Positions 50,335 to 58,455 of a DNA stretch of 64,000 nucleotides are shown piece after piece. Within the stretch, counting starts at the first letter, position 1. Each line of letters opens with the position of its first letter. The notes beneath the pieces were generated by a model. That model searched no databases, had not been told where the DNA came from, and was given only the letters and a program-made list of their open reading frames with translations. Location of the stretch: the NCBI RefSeq assembly GCF_044803115.1, contig NZ_CP085224.1, forward strand, positions 1,860,001 to 1,924,000, written 5' to 3'. The position numbers were made by a program, and so were the translations under genes. The DNA comes from Caenispirillum salinarum_A. GTDB lineage: Bacteria > Pseudomonadota > Alphaproteobacteria > Rhodospirillales > Rhodospirillaceae.

Positions 50335-50860
50335 AGGATGGCTCTGCTGACAGTACGATGGCCGCTGGCTGGCCATAGGGCGGGCGCACCTGTGCCGAGG
50401 TCGTGCCGGCTTCCTCGACCGCGCCGAGGGCGGTATTGCGAAGCGATGGCGGTTCTTGACGACCAAGAAAAGGCCGCCGGTGTCGGAGCCCGGTTCACGG
50501 ACCATCGGGCGAAACCCTACACGAAGCACCGAGAATAATGCACGCTGCGAATGGCGGCCGCAAAGCCCAGATCAGTGAGCGGCAGACCCGGCGGGTCGAC
50601 AGGAACCCGCGCCTTCCTGCCCAGAAACGCGATCATCGCTCCTGGCGCACCCGCGGTGATCTGCTGGAGGATGTGTGGGAGACGGGCGGCCTGCCGATGC
50701 CGGCGGGCGCCGGTTTCAAGCCGGTCACCCTCTTCGAGGAACTGGAGCGGCGCGTCCGGATGGGAACTCGCCACCTCGCTGGCGAACACTCAGGGGGCGG
50801 GTTGGCAGAGGCACCTCGGTTTTCGATGCGTCGCCTCCAAGCCTGGAACCGTCAGAACGC
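50335..50860 (+). mobile_element. Decayed IS21-family end with istA start
   Basis: 50335-50400 resembles the outer end of the IS21 at 26011-28624 (TACGATGGCCGCTGGCTGGC). From ~50488 the frames match IstA in pieces: 'FTDHRAKPYTKHRE' in one frame, then 'SERQTRRVDRNPRLPAQKRD', 'LLEDVWETGGLPMP' and 'VTLFEELERR' in another, and 'PPRWRTLRG' in the third. Two or more frameshifts and a stop show it is dead. The remainder of the IS is missing. Confidence 0.78.
50538..50860 (+). pseudogene. istA N-terminal fragment, frameshifted
   Basis: This is the coding remains within the element above, aligning with residues ~20-140 of the intact IstA at 26937-28445 (for example RIDRDPRLPSQKRDHRHW there, RVDRNPRLPAQKRDHRSW here). 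No rve catalytic domain is left. Confidence 0.78.
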
Positions 50861-50964
50861 GCCCACCGGCTGCCAAAGTGGGCCGTGCGTTTTGAAAGGA
50901 AGGTCGTGCTATCCTAATGAAACAAGAAAACGGTCAAGTGCCTGAAAAGAAGCCGCTTTCAGGC

Positions 50965-51250
50965 GAGAAACCTGAAGAAGACCCGAAGGCCATCCGAGGG
51001 ATACATCAAGGCGACCCGGTTGTGATCGGGATGCGACCCTAGTGGGGCCTTGAGGTGATTGTGAGGCAGCCTTAGGTGGACGCTCCGGCGTCCTTGTGGG
51101 ACCCTGACGGTGACCGTGAGCAAATCGGCGTATCACCCGGGCGTGGCCAAGGCGCGCTCTGGAGGAGCACGCGCGATCCAAGGGCGGACCTGCAGAGGTC
51201 GCTTGAGGGTGACCCCGAGGACGCGCCGGGGATTGCGCCTTGACGCTCAA
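50965..51250 (+). repeat. 11-bp degenerate tandem array B (about 26 units, rightward)
   Basis: From 50976 to 51250, 275 bp divide exactly into 25 units of 11 bp, and one more unit fits before. Consensus is RGGNGACCYKR; by hand count column 2 is G in 18 of 25, column 3 is G in 19 and column 8 is C in 17. Shifted by one base this is the same consensus as array A, but on the opposite strand. No ORF spans it. A hairpin CCTGAAA/TTTCAGG (50941-50947 and 50957-50963) lies before it and a strong terminator after it. Confidence 0.78.
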
Positions 51251-51293
51251 CCCAAAAATCCTTAATCCATCCTCCCACCGTGACCAAAACGCC

Positions 51294-51331
51294 AAAGCCC
51301 TGCCGCCATGATATGCTTGCAGGGCTTTTTC
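51294..51331. terminator. Strong intrinsic terminator
   Basis: AAAGCCCTGC (51294-51303) and GCAGGGCTTT (51319-51328) give a 10-bp perfect stem with a T-run on the right and A-run on the left, so it could work in both directions. It separates the repeat array patch from the following housekeeping-type genes. Confidence 0.88.
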
Positions 51332-51360
51332 ATTGCCTGACCAGAGGAGGAGAGGCCGCC

Positions 51361-51597
51361 GTGACCCGTTCCGAGATCGCCAGGGTTCAGGAGTATCTCC
51401 GCATCACCTTCGCCAACCCCCGCATCGTGGTGAAGCCGCCCAAGAAGCAGGGACAGCCGGTGGAGGTTTACTGCGCCGACGAGTTCATCGGCGTCCTGCA
51501 TCGCGACGAGGACGAGGGCGAGGTCTCCTACGATCTGCACATGTCCATCCTGGACCTCGACCTGCCGCCGGACCCGTCGGACGCCAAGGGCCTCTGA
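51361..51597 (+). CDS. DUF3126 family protein
   Basis: The protein has 78 residues from the GTG at 51361, preceded by AGGAGGAGAGG; an apparent longer frame from 51280 runs through the terminator and is rejected. 'EIARVQEYLRITFANPRIVV' and 'VEVYCADEFIGVLHRDEDEG' with 'HMSILDLDLPPD' match DUF3126, a small alphaproteobacterial protein of unknown function. Followed 29 bp later by a second small gene. Confidence 0.85.
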   Translation: MTRSEIARVQEYLRITFANPRIVVKPPKKQGQPVEVYCADEFIGVLHRDEDEGEVSYDLHMSILDLDLPPDPSDAKGL

Positions 51598-51626
51598 AGC
51601 CGTTTGCGCAACGGGAAGTGGCTCCC

Positions 51627-52010
51627 ATGGCTGACTACGGCTTCTATATCGCCCAGCTGCGCTTCGTCGCCCGCACCACCGACCGGGTGACGCCGCAGGT
51701 GGCGGAGATGATGGACGAGCTTGCGCGCATCGCCAGCGCCATCGAGGCCGAGGGCTACGCCTTCACCGTGCCCGCCGGCCGCCTGCGCGTGGCCGGCCGG
51801 GCGCTGGCGGGCGTCGCCGGGCTGATGCAAAAGCAGATCCTGCCCGAGGTGGTCGCCGCGGGAAACACCGCCGGCGAGGCGCAGGTGCGGTGGACCATCG
51901 ACACCTCCATGGAGGCGGTGGCGAACATGACCGTGCACGCGGAACTCACCGGCGACGGCGAGGACTACCGCGTCATCCTGCCGCCGCCGCCGGGTGCCAA
52001 GGTGAACTGA
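51627..52010 (+). CDS. Hypothetical 127-residue protein
   Basis: ATG at 51627 begins MADYGFYIAQLRFVARTTDR. Helical N-terminal half ('PQVAEMMDELARIASAIEAE', 'GRALAGVAGLMQKQILPEVV'), then beta-like 'EAQVRWTIDTSMEAVANMTV' and a proline-rich end. No known family recognised. It is probably co-transcribed with the DUF3126 gene and converges with the DUF302 gene. Confidence 0.65.
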   Translation: MADYGFYIAQLRFVARTTDRVTPQVAEMMDELARIASAIEAEGYAFTVPAGRLRVAGRALAGVAGLMQKQILPEVVAAGNTAGEAQVRWTIDTSMEAVANMTVHAELTGDGEDYRVILPPPPGAKVN

Positions 52011-52017
52011 GCCGGAC

Positions 52018-52494
52018 TTATTCGGTCGCGGCGTGGGTCACGAAGCCGTCCAGCGCCGTGCCGATTTTTTGCAGCACCTCCTCGCGCGCCTCCAGGCCAT
52101 GACGCTCCGACAGCCAGGCGGGGTGGTTGTAGGCGATCCAGACCGCGCCGTCCTCGTCCTCCCACGCCAGGGCCTTCTGCGGCAGGTCGATGGCCGTGGT
52201 GCGGCTTTCCTGCATGAGCGGCGTGCCCAGCTTGGGATTGCCGAAGATCAGCACCTGCGTCGGCGCCAGTTCCAGGTCCGCGCCCTTGGCGTTCTCGGCG
52301 TGGTCGATGCGGGTGAAGACGGTCAGGCCGTTTTCCTCCAGCGTCTCGGCCAAGCGGTCCAGGGTGTCGGCGACGGAGTGGGCGGACTTCTTGACCACCA
52401 GCCCCTCGGCGGTGGGCTGGGCGGCGGCCGGGGGTGCGGCGGCGGTGGCGACGGCCAGGATGGCAGCGGCCGTGGCGGCGGCGAAACGGGTCAT
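52018..52494 (-). CDS. Exported DUF302 domain protein
   Basis: The protein has 158 residues. A signal peptide at 1-25 is Ala-rich and ends AAPPAAAQP. The DUF302 body has 'VADTLDRLAETLEENGLTVF', 'IDHAENAKGADLELAPTQVL' and 'IFGNPKLGTPLMQ' with 'TAIDLPQKALAWEDEDG'. DUF302 proteins bind small ligands, and exact function is open. Same strand as the cytochrome P460 gene, 91 bp downstream of it. Confidence 0.9.
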   Translation of the reverse strand: MTRFAAATAAAILAVATAAAPPAAAQPTAEGLVVKKSAHSVADTLDRLAETLEENGLTVFTRIDHAENAKGADLELAPTQVLIFGNPKLGTPLMQESRTTAIDLPQKALAWEDEDGAVWIAYNHPAWLSERHGLEAREEVLQKIGTALDGFVTHAATE

Positions 52495-52585
52495 GGAGCC
52501 TCCTTCATCGAACGGTTGTCCCCACCATCAACGCACGACCGCCCCCGCACGCGGCGGGGGCGGGGGTGGGGATGTGGGGGAAGCT

Positions 52586-53140
52586 TCAGCGCATGGTGTC
52601 GGTGACGTATAGGTAATCGCCGCCGGGTGCCGCCTGATGGCAGGCGATGCAGCCCTGGTCCGCGCCCTTGGCGACGCGGCCCGCCAGCTTCATGCCGTCC
52701 GGGTTGCTGTCCAGGGAGCCGTCGGGCAGGTACTTGGCCCAGAACCAGTTCATGGTGTCGGGGTCGTACCCGTCCTCGCGCTGGAACATGACGGTCACCG
52801 CGCCCAGGTGTTCGGCGCGGTTGCCCTGCACGGCCTCCTTCTCAACGCCTTCCGGGCCGTAGTTGCGCTTGACCGCCACCATGCCGGTGTGGCCGTCGAC
52901 GGTCATGGTGGTGAAGAAGGTCTCCAGCATGAAACCGTGAGGCTCCACGCCGCGATAGGGCACGGCGTCGATGGCGTTCTCTCCGGCCAGGCGCATGTCG
53001 GTCAGTTGCTGCCACAGGGTGGCGGCATAGTCCTGGCTGGCCTGGTCGCCGAAGGGGGCGTCGTCCTGCGCGGTGGCCGCAGCGGTGCCGAGCACGATAG
53101 CCAATGCCGCGCCGGCAATGGTTTTCAGGGGATGGACCAT
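52586..53140 (-). CDS. Cytochrome P460 family protein
   Basis: The protein has 184 residues with a signal peptide (~1-23, ends TAAATAQDD). The haem attachment site 'DQGCIACHQAAPGGDY' is at ~165. 'MLETFFTTMTVDGHTGMVAV' and 'TVMFQREDGYDPDTMNWFWA' are the P460 body. Family members oxidise hydroxylamine or detoxify nitrogen or organic radicals in the periplasm. The Lys cross-link typical of P460 cannot be assigned from sequence alone. Confidence 0.88.
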   Translation of the reverse strand: MVHPLKTIAGAALAIVLGTAAATAQDDAPFGDQASQDYAATLWQQLTDMRLAGENAIDAVPYRGVEPHGFMLETFFTTMTVDGHTGMVAVKRNYGPEGVEKEAVQGNRAEHLGAVTVMFQREDGYDPDTMNWFWAKYLPDGSLDSNPDGMKLAGRVAKGADQGCIACHQAAPGGDYLYVTDTMR

Positions 53141-53244
53141 GGTTGCCTCCGTCTGTTCGGGAAGGGACGGTCTTGTGTGCCGCCTGTCCTGGTAAGGGTA
53201 GCGCGCCGGACCGCTCGGTCCGAAATCACGGTCGCGTGAGAAAA

Positions 53245-53282
53245 AAGACGGCTCCCGCCGGGGGTCTTGCGGGAGCCGTCGA
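53245..53282 (-). terminator. Intrinsic terminator of the leftward gene at 53300
   Basis: GACGGCTCCCGC and GCGGGAGCCGTC form a 12-bp stem with loop, next to AAAAAA on the plus strand, which is a T-run in leftward reading. Confidence 0.85.
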
Positions 53283-53299
53283 GGGGCCGAGCGGCAGGG

Positions 53300-53737
53300 T
53301 TACTGTGCCTCGCCCGGCAGGGTGGCGGTCTGGGAGGCATCGCCGCCGTTGGGAACGATGCGGGTGTAGTCGGTCATGTCGTCCAGGGTGTAGCCGGGCG
53401 CCCAAGTGTCGCGGGAGGCGATGCTGGTGTCGCCGCGGTGCGGCTGCTGGGTCTCGGTGACGATGCGTTCGAACTGGCCTTCGCCGTTGCTCCGGAACCC
53501 GACCGCCCAGGTGTCCCGCGTCTCGATGCGGGTGACGTTGCGGAGGGCGTCGCCGCGCTCGGTCTGGACGTGGCGGATGTAGCTGCCGTCGCCGTCGTAG
53601 TGGAAGCCCGGCTTCCAGGTGTTGCTGACGATGGTCTGCACGTCGCTGGCGGCGGCGGGGGCGGTGCCGGCGACGGCGGCGCCAAGCGCGATGGCGGCGG
53701 TGGCGGCGACGGTCGCGATGGTCTTGGTGAAGGTCAT
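53300..53737 (-). CDS. Exported small repeat protein, unknown function
   Basis: The protein has 145 residues from the ATG at 53737 with GGAGAACG upstream; longer start rejected. A signal peptide lies at ~1-30 (ends PAAAS). Three imperfect repeats share 'TW(K/A)PG(F/Y)' / 'DTWAVGF' followed by 'D/GxGxY/FxRxV': 'NTWKPGFHYDGDGSYIR', 'DTWAVGFRSNGEGQFER' and 'DTWAPGYTLDDMTDYTR'. I do not know the family. Upstream lie two operator-like palindromes. Confidence 0.7.
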   Translation of the reverse strand: MTFTKTIATVAATAAIALGAAVAGTAPAAASDVQTIVSNTWKPGFHYDGDGSYIRHVQTERGDALRNVTRIETRDTWAVGFRSNGEGQFERIVTETQQPHRGDTSIASRDTWAPGYTLDDMTDYTRIVPNGGDASQTATLPGEAQ

Positions 53738-53820
53738 GATCGTTCTCCTGGTTGGTCGGCGTCCAAAGCCGGTCGAAAGGAGGAAGCGAGGGGTTTTTCG
53801 GCTGCTCACGGGGTTGTGAA

Positions 53821-53837
53821 AACTAAACGGTTCAGTT
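53821..53837. promoter_or_regulatory. Operator-like palindrome 1
   Basis: AACTAAACGGTTCAGTT is a 17-bp near-perfect palindrome (one mismatch) around a central base. TetR-type regulators bind such AACTGAAC-N-GTTCAGTT sites. Confidence 0.65.
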
Positions 53838-53887
53838 CGCTTCCGATGACCCAGAGATACGCCGCCAGCCCGTTTGGTGCAAGAGTA

Positions 53888-53904
53888 AACTGAACTGTTC
53901 AGTT
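53888..53904. promoter_or_regulatory. Operator-like palindrome 2
   Basis: AACTGAACTGTTCAGTT is a perfect 8-1-8 palindrome, the same half-site as palindrome 1, centre 67 bp away. Between the divergent small-repeat gene and the GH15 gene. Confidence 0.75.
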
Positions 53905-54052
53905 TTCACGAAAGCGTGAGGACGGGGCGGCTGCGGTCGAAGCGGCTGTTTCCCGCCGTTTGTCGGGCAGCGGCCCTTTCGGGCGGCCGTCCGGCCCCTC
54001 ACGTGGAAGGGGAGGACACAGGCAGCCGGAAAGAAGGAGCGGACGACCGCCG

Positions 54053-55924
54053 ATGCCCTACGAGCCCATCGAGAACTACGCCATGATCGGCGACCTGCAC
54101 ACCATCGCGCTGGTCAGCGCGGCGGGGTCCGTCGACTGGTTCTGCGCGCCGTACTTCGACAGCCCCAGCGTCTTCGCGCGTATTCTGGACCACGACAAGG
54201 GCGGCCATTTCAGCATCAAGCCGACCGACGAGGCGGCCGCCTGCAAGCAGTTCTACTGGCCGGAGACCAACGTGCTGGTCACCCGCTTCCTGGCCCCGGA
54301 CGGTGCCGCCGAGATGGCGGACTTCATGCCCGTCGGCCACGCCGGCGGCGAACCCCGCAAGCGCCGCCGCATCATCCGGCGCGTGCGGGTGGAGCGGGGC
54401 TCGGTCACCTTCCGGGCGGACTGCCTGCCCGCCTTCGACTTCGCCCGCGCCTCCCACGAGGTGCACGAGGTGGACGGCGGCGTGGTGTTCCGCGCCGACG
54501 GCGTGCCCTGCGCTTTCGGCCTTGCCTCCACGGTGCCGCTGTCCATCACGCCGGGCACGGACCTGGGCGACGGCGTCGGGTGCACCTTCACGCTGGACGA
54601 GGGCGAGTCGGCGGTCTTCGCCTTCCGCGAACTGCTGCCCGAGGAAGAGGACTGCGCCTGCCTGCCCGAAGGCCCGACGGAGGACCTGTTCCGCGAAACC
54701 GTGCGCTACTGGCGCGACTGGATTTCCCACTGCACCTACACCGGACGCTGGCGGGAGACGGTGCACCGCTCGGCGCTCGCCCTCAAGCTTCTGACCTTCG
54801 AGCCGACGGGCGCCATCGTTGCCGCGCCCACCTGTTCCCTACCCGAGGAAATCGGCGGGGAGCGCAACTGGGACTACCGCTATACCTGGATCCGCGACGC
54901 CGCCTTCACCGTCTATGCCTTCCTGCGCATCGGCTTCAAACAGGAGGCCGGCGCGTTCATGGAGTTCCTCGCCAATCTGTGCTCGGAAACGGAAGGCGAG
55001 TGGCCGTTGCAGATCATGTACGGCATCGACGGCCGCAAGCATCTGGCGGAAGAGGAACTGTCGCACCTGGAAGGCTATCGCGGCACCGGACCGGTGCGCA
55101 TGGGCAACGGCGCCTACGACCAGCTCCAGCTCGACATCTACGGCGAGCTGCTGGACGCCATCTACATCTTCAACAAGTGGGGCGCGCCCATTTCCTATGA
55201 CCTGTGGCTGTCGGTGCGGCGCTTCGTGGAATGGGTGTGCGAGAACTGGGATCAGCCGGACGAGGGCGTGTGGGAGATCCGCACCGGCCGGCGGCACTTC
55301 GTCTATTCCAAGGTGATGTGCTGGGTTGCCATCGACCGGGCGCTGCGGCTGGCCGAGAAGCGCTCGTTCCCGCACGACCGCATGCGGTGGCTGCGGGTGC
55401 GCGACAGCATCTACGAGGACATCATGGCCAAGGGCTGGAACGCCGAGCGCGGCAGCTTCGTGCAGTCCTACGGCAGCGACATCCTGGACGCCGCCAACCT
55501 GATCATGCCGCTGGTCTTCTTCATGGCGCCCACCGATCCGCGCATGCTGAGCACCCTGCGCGAGACCCTGAAGGCCCCGAAGGAGGGCGGGCTGGTCTCG
55601 GACAGCCTCGTCTACCGCTACAACCGCGGCGAATTCCATGACGGGCTGGAGGGCGAGGAAGGCACCTTCAACATCTGTACCTTCTGGCTGGTGGAAGCGC
55701 TGACTCGCGCCGGGCGGTTCGATCCCGGCTGCCTGGAGGACAGCCGCATCATGTTCGAGCGCATGCTCGGCTTCGCCAACCACGTCGGCCTCTACGGCGA
55801 GGAGATCGGCCCCAGCGGCGAGGCGCTGGGGAACTTTCCCCAGGCCTTCACCCACCTGTCGCTCATCAGCGCCGCTGTGAACCTGGATCGGGCGCTGGGC
55901 GGAGAGCCGTCGCGGCCGGTCTAG
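54053..55924 (+). CDS. Glycoside hydrolase family 15 (glucoamylase/trehalase-like)
   Basis: The protein has 623 residues from the ATG at 54053 with AAGAAGGAGC upstream; the frame extends to 53960. The N-terminal beta domain starts 'IGDLHTIALVSAAGSVDWFC'. The (alpha/alpha)6 barrel has 'NWDYRYTWIRDAAFTVYAFL' (~285) and the catalytic base region 'GLEGEEGTFNICTFWLVEAL' (~540). The acid Glu is probably in 'LPEEIGGERNWDYR' or near it. GH15 relatives act on trehalose, glucose or glucan. No signal peptide, so cytoplasmic. It overlaps the convergent redoxin gene by 4 bp. Confidence 0.92.
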   Translation: MPYEPIENYAMIGDLHTIALVSAAGSVDWFCAPYFDSPSVFARILDHDKGGHFSIKPTDEAAACKQFYWPETNVLVTRFLAPDGAAEMADFMPVGHAGGEPRKRRRIIRRVRVERGSVTFRADCLPAFDFARASHEVHEVDGGVVFRADGVPCAFGLASTVPLSITPGTDLGDGVGCTFTLDEGESAVFAFRELLPEEEDCACLPEGPTEDLFRETVRYWRDWISHCTYTGRWRETVHRSALALKLLTFEPTGAIVAAPTCSLPEEIGGERNWDYRYTWIRDAAFTVYAFLRIGFKQEAGAFMEFLANLCSETEGEWPLQIMYGIDGRKHLAEEELSHLEGYRGTGPVRMGNGAYDQLQLDIYGELLDAIYIFNKWGAPISYDLWLSVRRFVEWVCENWDQPDEGVWEIRTGRRHFVYSKVMCWVAIDRALRLAEKRSFPHDRMRWLRVRDSIYEDIMAKGWNAERGSFVQSYGSDILDAANLIMPLVFFMAPTDPRMLSTLRETLKAPKEGGLVSDSLVYRYNRGEFHDGLEGEEGTFNICTFWLVEALTRAGRFDPGCLEDSRIMFERMLGFANHVGLYGEEIGPSGEALGNFPQAFTHLSLISAAVNLDRALGGEPSRPV

Positions 55925-56433
55925 GCTTCCCCCCGCGCCGGATAACCCTTGTCGGTCACGAAGCCGATCGCCGTCGCCACGTCGTCGAAGTGCGGCCGGC
56001 TGAAGGGCATCGAGTTCACCGATGCGGCGTACAGCATGCCGTCAGGCTTGACCAGGAACAGGCCGGGCTCGGAAAACCGTTCGGGTTCGTCTTCCTTGAT
56101 GCCCTTGGAGATGTAGAGCCCCCAGTCGCGCGCCTGCGCGATGGGCAGGCCGTAGGCGATGGGCAGGTCGCCCAGGTTCCAGACCTTCCAGGCGGTCTTG
56201 GCGTTGTCCTCCGTGTCGGTGCTGACCGCCACGGCGGTGACGCCGAGGTCGCGGAACTGCCCGATCTTTTCGTTCAGCTCCTGCAGGTAGCCCTTGCACA
56301 CGGGACAGTGCAGCCCGCGATAGAACACCAGCATGGTGAAGGCCCTGGGCCGCTGCTCGGCCAGGTCGAAGCGGGTGTCGATGACCAGCGGCAGGTCCAG
56401 GGCGGGGACGGGCTGTTGCGGCTTGAGCGCCAT
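55921..56433 (-). CDS. Peroxiredoxin-like (AhpC/TSA redoxin) protein
   Basis: The 170-residue thioredoxin fold has 'MLVFYRGLHCPVCKGYLQEL' with the C-P-V-C pair (~50). 'VTAVAVSTDTEDNAKTAWKV' and 'GLFLVKPDGMLYAASVNSMP' are typical of peroxiredoxin-like family proteins. The CxxC layout suggests a thiol-redox function rather than a classical Prx (PxxxTxxC is absent). No signal peptide. Confidence 0.85.
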   Translation of the reverse strand: MALKPQQPVPALDLPLVIDTRFDLAEQRPRAFTMLVFYRGLHCPVCKGYLQELNEKIGQFRDLGVTAVAVSTDTEDNAKTAWKVWNLGDLPIAYGLPIAQARDWGLYISKGIKEDEPERFSEPGLFLVKPDGMLYAASVNSMPFSRPHFDDVATAIGFVTDKGYPARGEA

Positions 56434-56531
56434 GTCGCATGTCTCCGTGTTCGTGACGGACGGCGGCCGGAGGATCGGGCGGTCGGTCCGAATCCAGCCT
56501 CTGTCTGTCTACGGTCACGCGGGCGCGAGGA

Positions 56532-56861
56532 TCACGGATTTCCCCCGTCGGCCGGCAGGGCGGCGTACCATTCCGACAGGGCTTCCATGTCCTCGTCCGT
56601 CAGGTCTGCGGCGATCAGGCTCATCTGATCGTGGCGGCGCTCGCCGCTTTTGAAGGCCTTCAACTGCTTGACCATGTAGAGCGCCTTCTGCCCCGCCAGG
56701 TTGGGGTTGAGCGGCGCGGTGCCGATGCCGTTGCGGCCGTGGCAGGGCAGACAGGTGGACAGCTTGGCCGGTGGATCGGTTGTCGGGGCGGCGTCCTGCG
56801 CGGCGGCCGGGACGGCGGCGGACACTACCGCCGCCGTCCACAAAAGGGCCGCCAGCCTCAT
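56532..56861 (-). CDS. Small exported cytochrome c
   Basis: The protein has 109 residues from the ATG at 56861, which overlaps the stop of the upstream dehydrogenase gene (ATGA). Signal peptide 1-21 (VPAAAQ). 'STCLPCHGRNGIG' is the class I haem site and 'MVKQLKAFKSGERRHDQMSL' holds the distal Met. It is the likely electron acceptor for the coupled PQQ sugar dehydrogenase. Longer frames to 57362 are shadows of that gene. Confidence 0.9.
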   Translation of the reverse strand: MRLAALLWTAAVVSAAVPAAAQDAAPTTDPPAKLSTCLPCHGRNGIGTAPLNPNLAGQKALYMVKQLKAFKSGERRHDQMSLIAADLTDEDMEALSEWYAALPADGGNP

Positions 56862-58126
56862 TCCTCGGGCTCGCGGTAGGAGATGCGGTAGACCGCCCCC
56901 GTCAGGTCGTCGGAAACCAGCAGGGACCCGTCCAGGTACTGCACCACGTCGACCGGCCGGCCGAGATATTCGCCGGTGGCCTCGTCGAGCCAGCCTTCCG
57001 CGAAGGGCACGTGCTCGATGACGTTCCCCTCCTCGTCGAAGCGGGTCATCATCACCCGCGCGCCGACGGGCGTGGTGCGGTTCCAGCTGCCGTGCTGGGC
57101 GTTGAACAGCACGTTGCGGTAGCGCTCGGGGAACTGGTTGCCGGTGTAGAAGGTCATGCCCAGGTCGGCGGCGTGGGCGACCGTTTCCACCACCGGGTTC
57201 ACCACGTCGGCGGGCACCTCTTCGCCCTTCCACGGCTCGGTGCGGGTGGTGCCGCCGCCGTACCACGGGAAGCCGAAGTTCTGGCCGGCCTGGGTGATGC
57301 GGTTGATCTCGCCCGGCGGGATGTCGTCGCCCATGCCGTCCACCTGATTGTCGGTGAACCACAGTTCGCCGGTGTCGGGGTGGAAGTCCATGCCCACAGA
57401 GTTGCGGATGCCCGTGGCGTAGCGGGTGGTGTCAGAGCCGTCGCGGTTCATCTGCTGGATGGAGCCGAAGACGCCCATGTCGGAGCCCTTCTCGGGCGGC
57501 CACACGTTGTAGGGCTGCCCGATGGAGACGTAGAGCTTGTTGTCGGGGCCGATCCGGCAGACACGGAAGGCGTGGTTGAAGTATTCCTCTTCCGGCGGGA
57601 AGAACTGGTCCTTGACGGTCTCCACCGCCACGTCGGGCCCTTCGTAGAAAAACTCGGCGGCCGGGAAGGCGAGCACGCGGTTGTGTTCGGCGATGTAGAG
57701 AACGCCGTCGGGGCTGAAGCAGGGGCCGTTGGGGAACTTGAAGTCCACGGATGGGGCGAAGCGCTTCACCTCGTCGGCGCGGCGGTCCTTGTCGCGGTCG
57801 GTCACCGCCCAGACGTCCTGCTTGCGGGTGCCGACGAAGACCACGCCGACGTTGGTGCCCACCGCCATGTGGCGGGCGTCGGGCACGATGGCGTAAAGGT
57901 CGATCTCGAAGCCCTCGGGCATCTCGATGCGCTCCAGCGTGCGGCGGATGCGCTCGGCCCGCTCGTCATCCTGCGGGATGGTCTTGATGGCGAGACTTTC
58001 GCCCGTCTGCTTGAAATCGCTCAGCTTGTCCATGTTCCGGTCCTGCGCTGCGGCGGGGGCCGCAAGTGCGGCGGCGACAAGACCGGCAACGGCCGCCGAG
58101 GCGGCCAGCGTGTTCCGCATACCCAT
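56858..58126 (-). CDS. PQQ-dependent sugar dehydrogenase (GSDH family, periplasmic)
   Basis: The protein has 422 residues with a signal peptide (1-27, APAAAQD). The six-bladed propeller has 'LYIAEHNRVLAF', 'YFNHAFRVCRIGPDNKLYVS', 'ATGIRNSVGMDFHPDTGELW' and 'FTDNQVDGMGDDIPPGEINR'. 'GFPWYGGGTTRTEPW' is a sorbosone dehydrogenase-type stretch. It would oxidise a sugar in the periplasm, passing electrons to the cytochrome c encoded next. Its upstream region has an inverted repeat (58143-58159). Confidence 0.9.
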   Translation of the reverse strand: MGMRNTLAASAAVAGLVAAALAAPAAAQDRNMDKLSDFKQTGESLAIKTIPQDDERAERIRRTLERIEMPEGFEIDLYAIVPDARHMAVGTNVGVVFVGTRKQDVWAVTDRDKDRRADEVKRFAPSVDFKFPNGPCFSPDGVLYIAEHNRVLAFPAAEFFYEGPDVAVETVKDQFFPPEEEYFNHAFRVCRIGPDNKLYVSIGQPYNVWPPEKGSDMGVFGSIQQMNRDGSDTTRYATGIRNSVGMDFHPDTGELWFTDNQVDGMGDDIPPGEINRITQAGQNFGFPWYGGGTTRTEPWKGEEVPADVVNPVVETVAHAADLGMTFYTGNQFPERYRNVLFNAQHGSWNRTTPVGARVMMTRFDEEGNVIEHVPFAEGWLDEATGEYLGRPVDVVQYLDGSLLVSDDLTGAVYRISYREPEE

Positions 58127-58142
58127 GACGCATGTCTCCCGT

Positions 58143-58182
58143 TAAGACGCATCGTCTTATTGCTCCGCAACAAACTGCGGAG
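58143..58182. promoter_or_regulatory. Two inverted repeats upstream of the sugar dehydrogenase
   Basis: TAAGACG and CGTCTTA (58143-58149 and 58153-58159) flank CAT, and CTCCGCA and TGCGGAG (58163-58169 and 58176-58182) flank a 6-base loop. The first is the better operator candidate; the second may be a hairpin in the leader. Confidence 0.55.
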
Positions 58183-58455
58183 TTCGTCTTGTTTTTCTCT
58201 TAACGGTATGCAGCCGCATTTCTAGAAGTCAACGTCCCGCCGAAGCTGTAATACGGCAGGGGCGGGATGATCTCTTTCGGCTGTTATTGCAGACTTTTTA
58301 TCGACTTGCGGCCTGCCGTGGTCCACATGGAAGGCTTGCGCGTTTCATGGTCGAAAGGGGGCATGCCGCGCGTTTTTCGGCTTCCCGCCCGGCGCGGATG
58401 GGGGTAATGGAACGGGAAAGACCCGTTCGTCCGACGACCACGAGGAGAGACCCGC
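58183..58455. other. Intergenic, no gene recognised
   Basis: This 273-bp stretch lies between divergent genes and contains A/T-rich tracts (TTGTTTTTCTCTTAACGG). Promoters for both neighbours must lie here. No ORF supported. Confidence 0.4.

Noticed and set aside
48464..51250. CRISPR array
   Set aside because: The repeats are 11 bp with no spacers and are too degenerate; no cas genes are nearby.
51280..51360. N-terminal extension of the DUF3126 gene
   Set aside because: It would run through a strong intrinsic terminator; the GTG at 51361 has an AGGAGG site.
56771..58225. 484-codon frame opposite the PQQ dehydrogenase
   Set aside because: Shadow of a real gene with signal peptide and propeller motifs on the minus strand.
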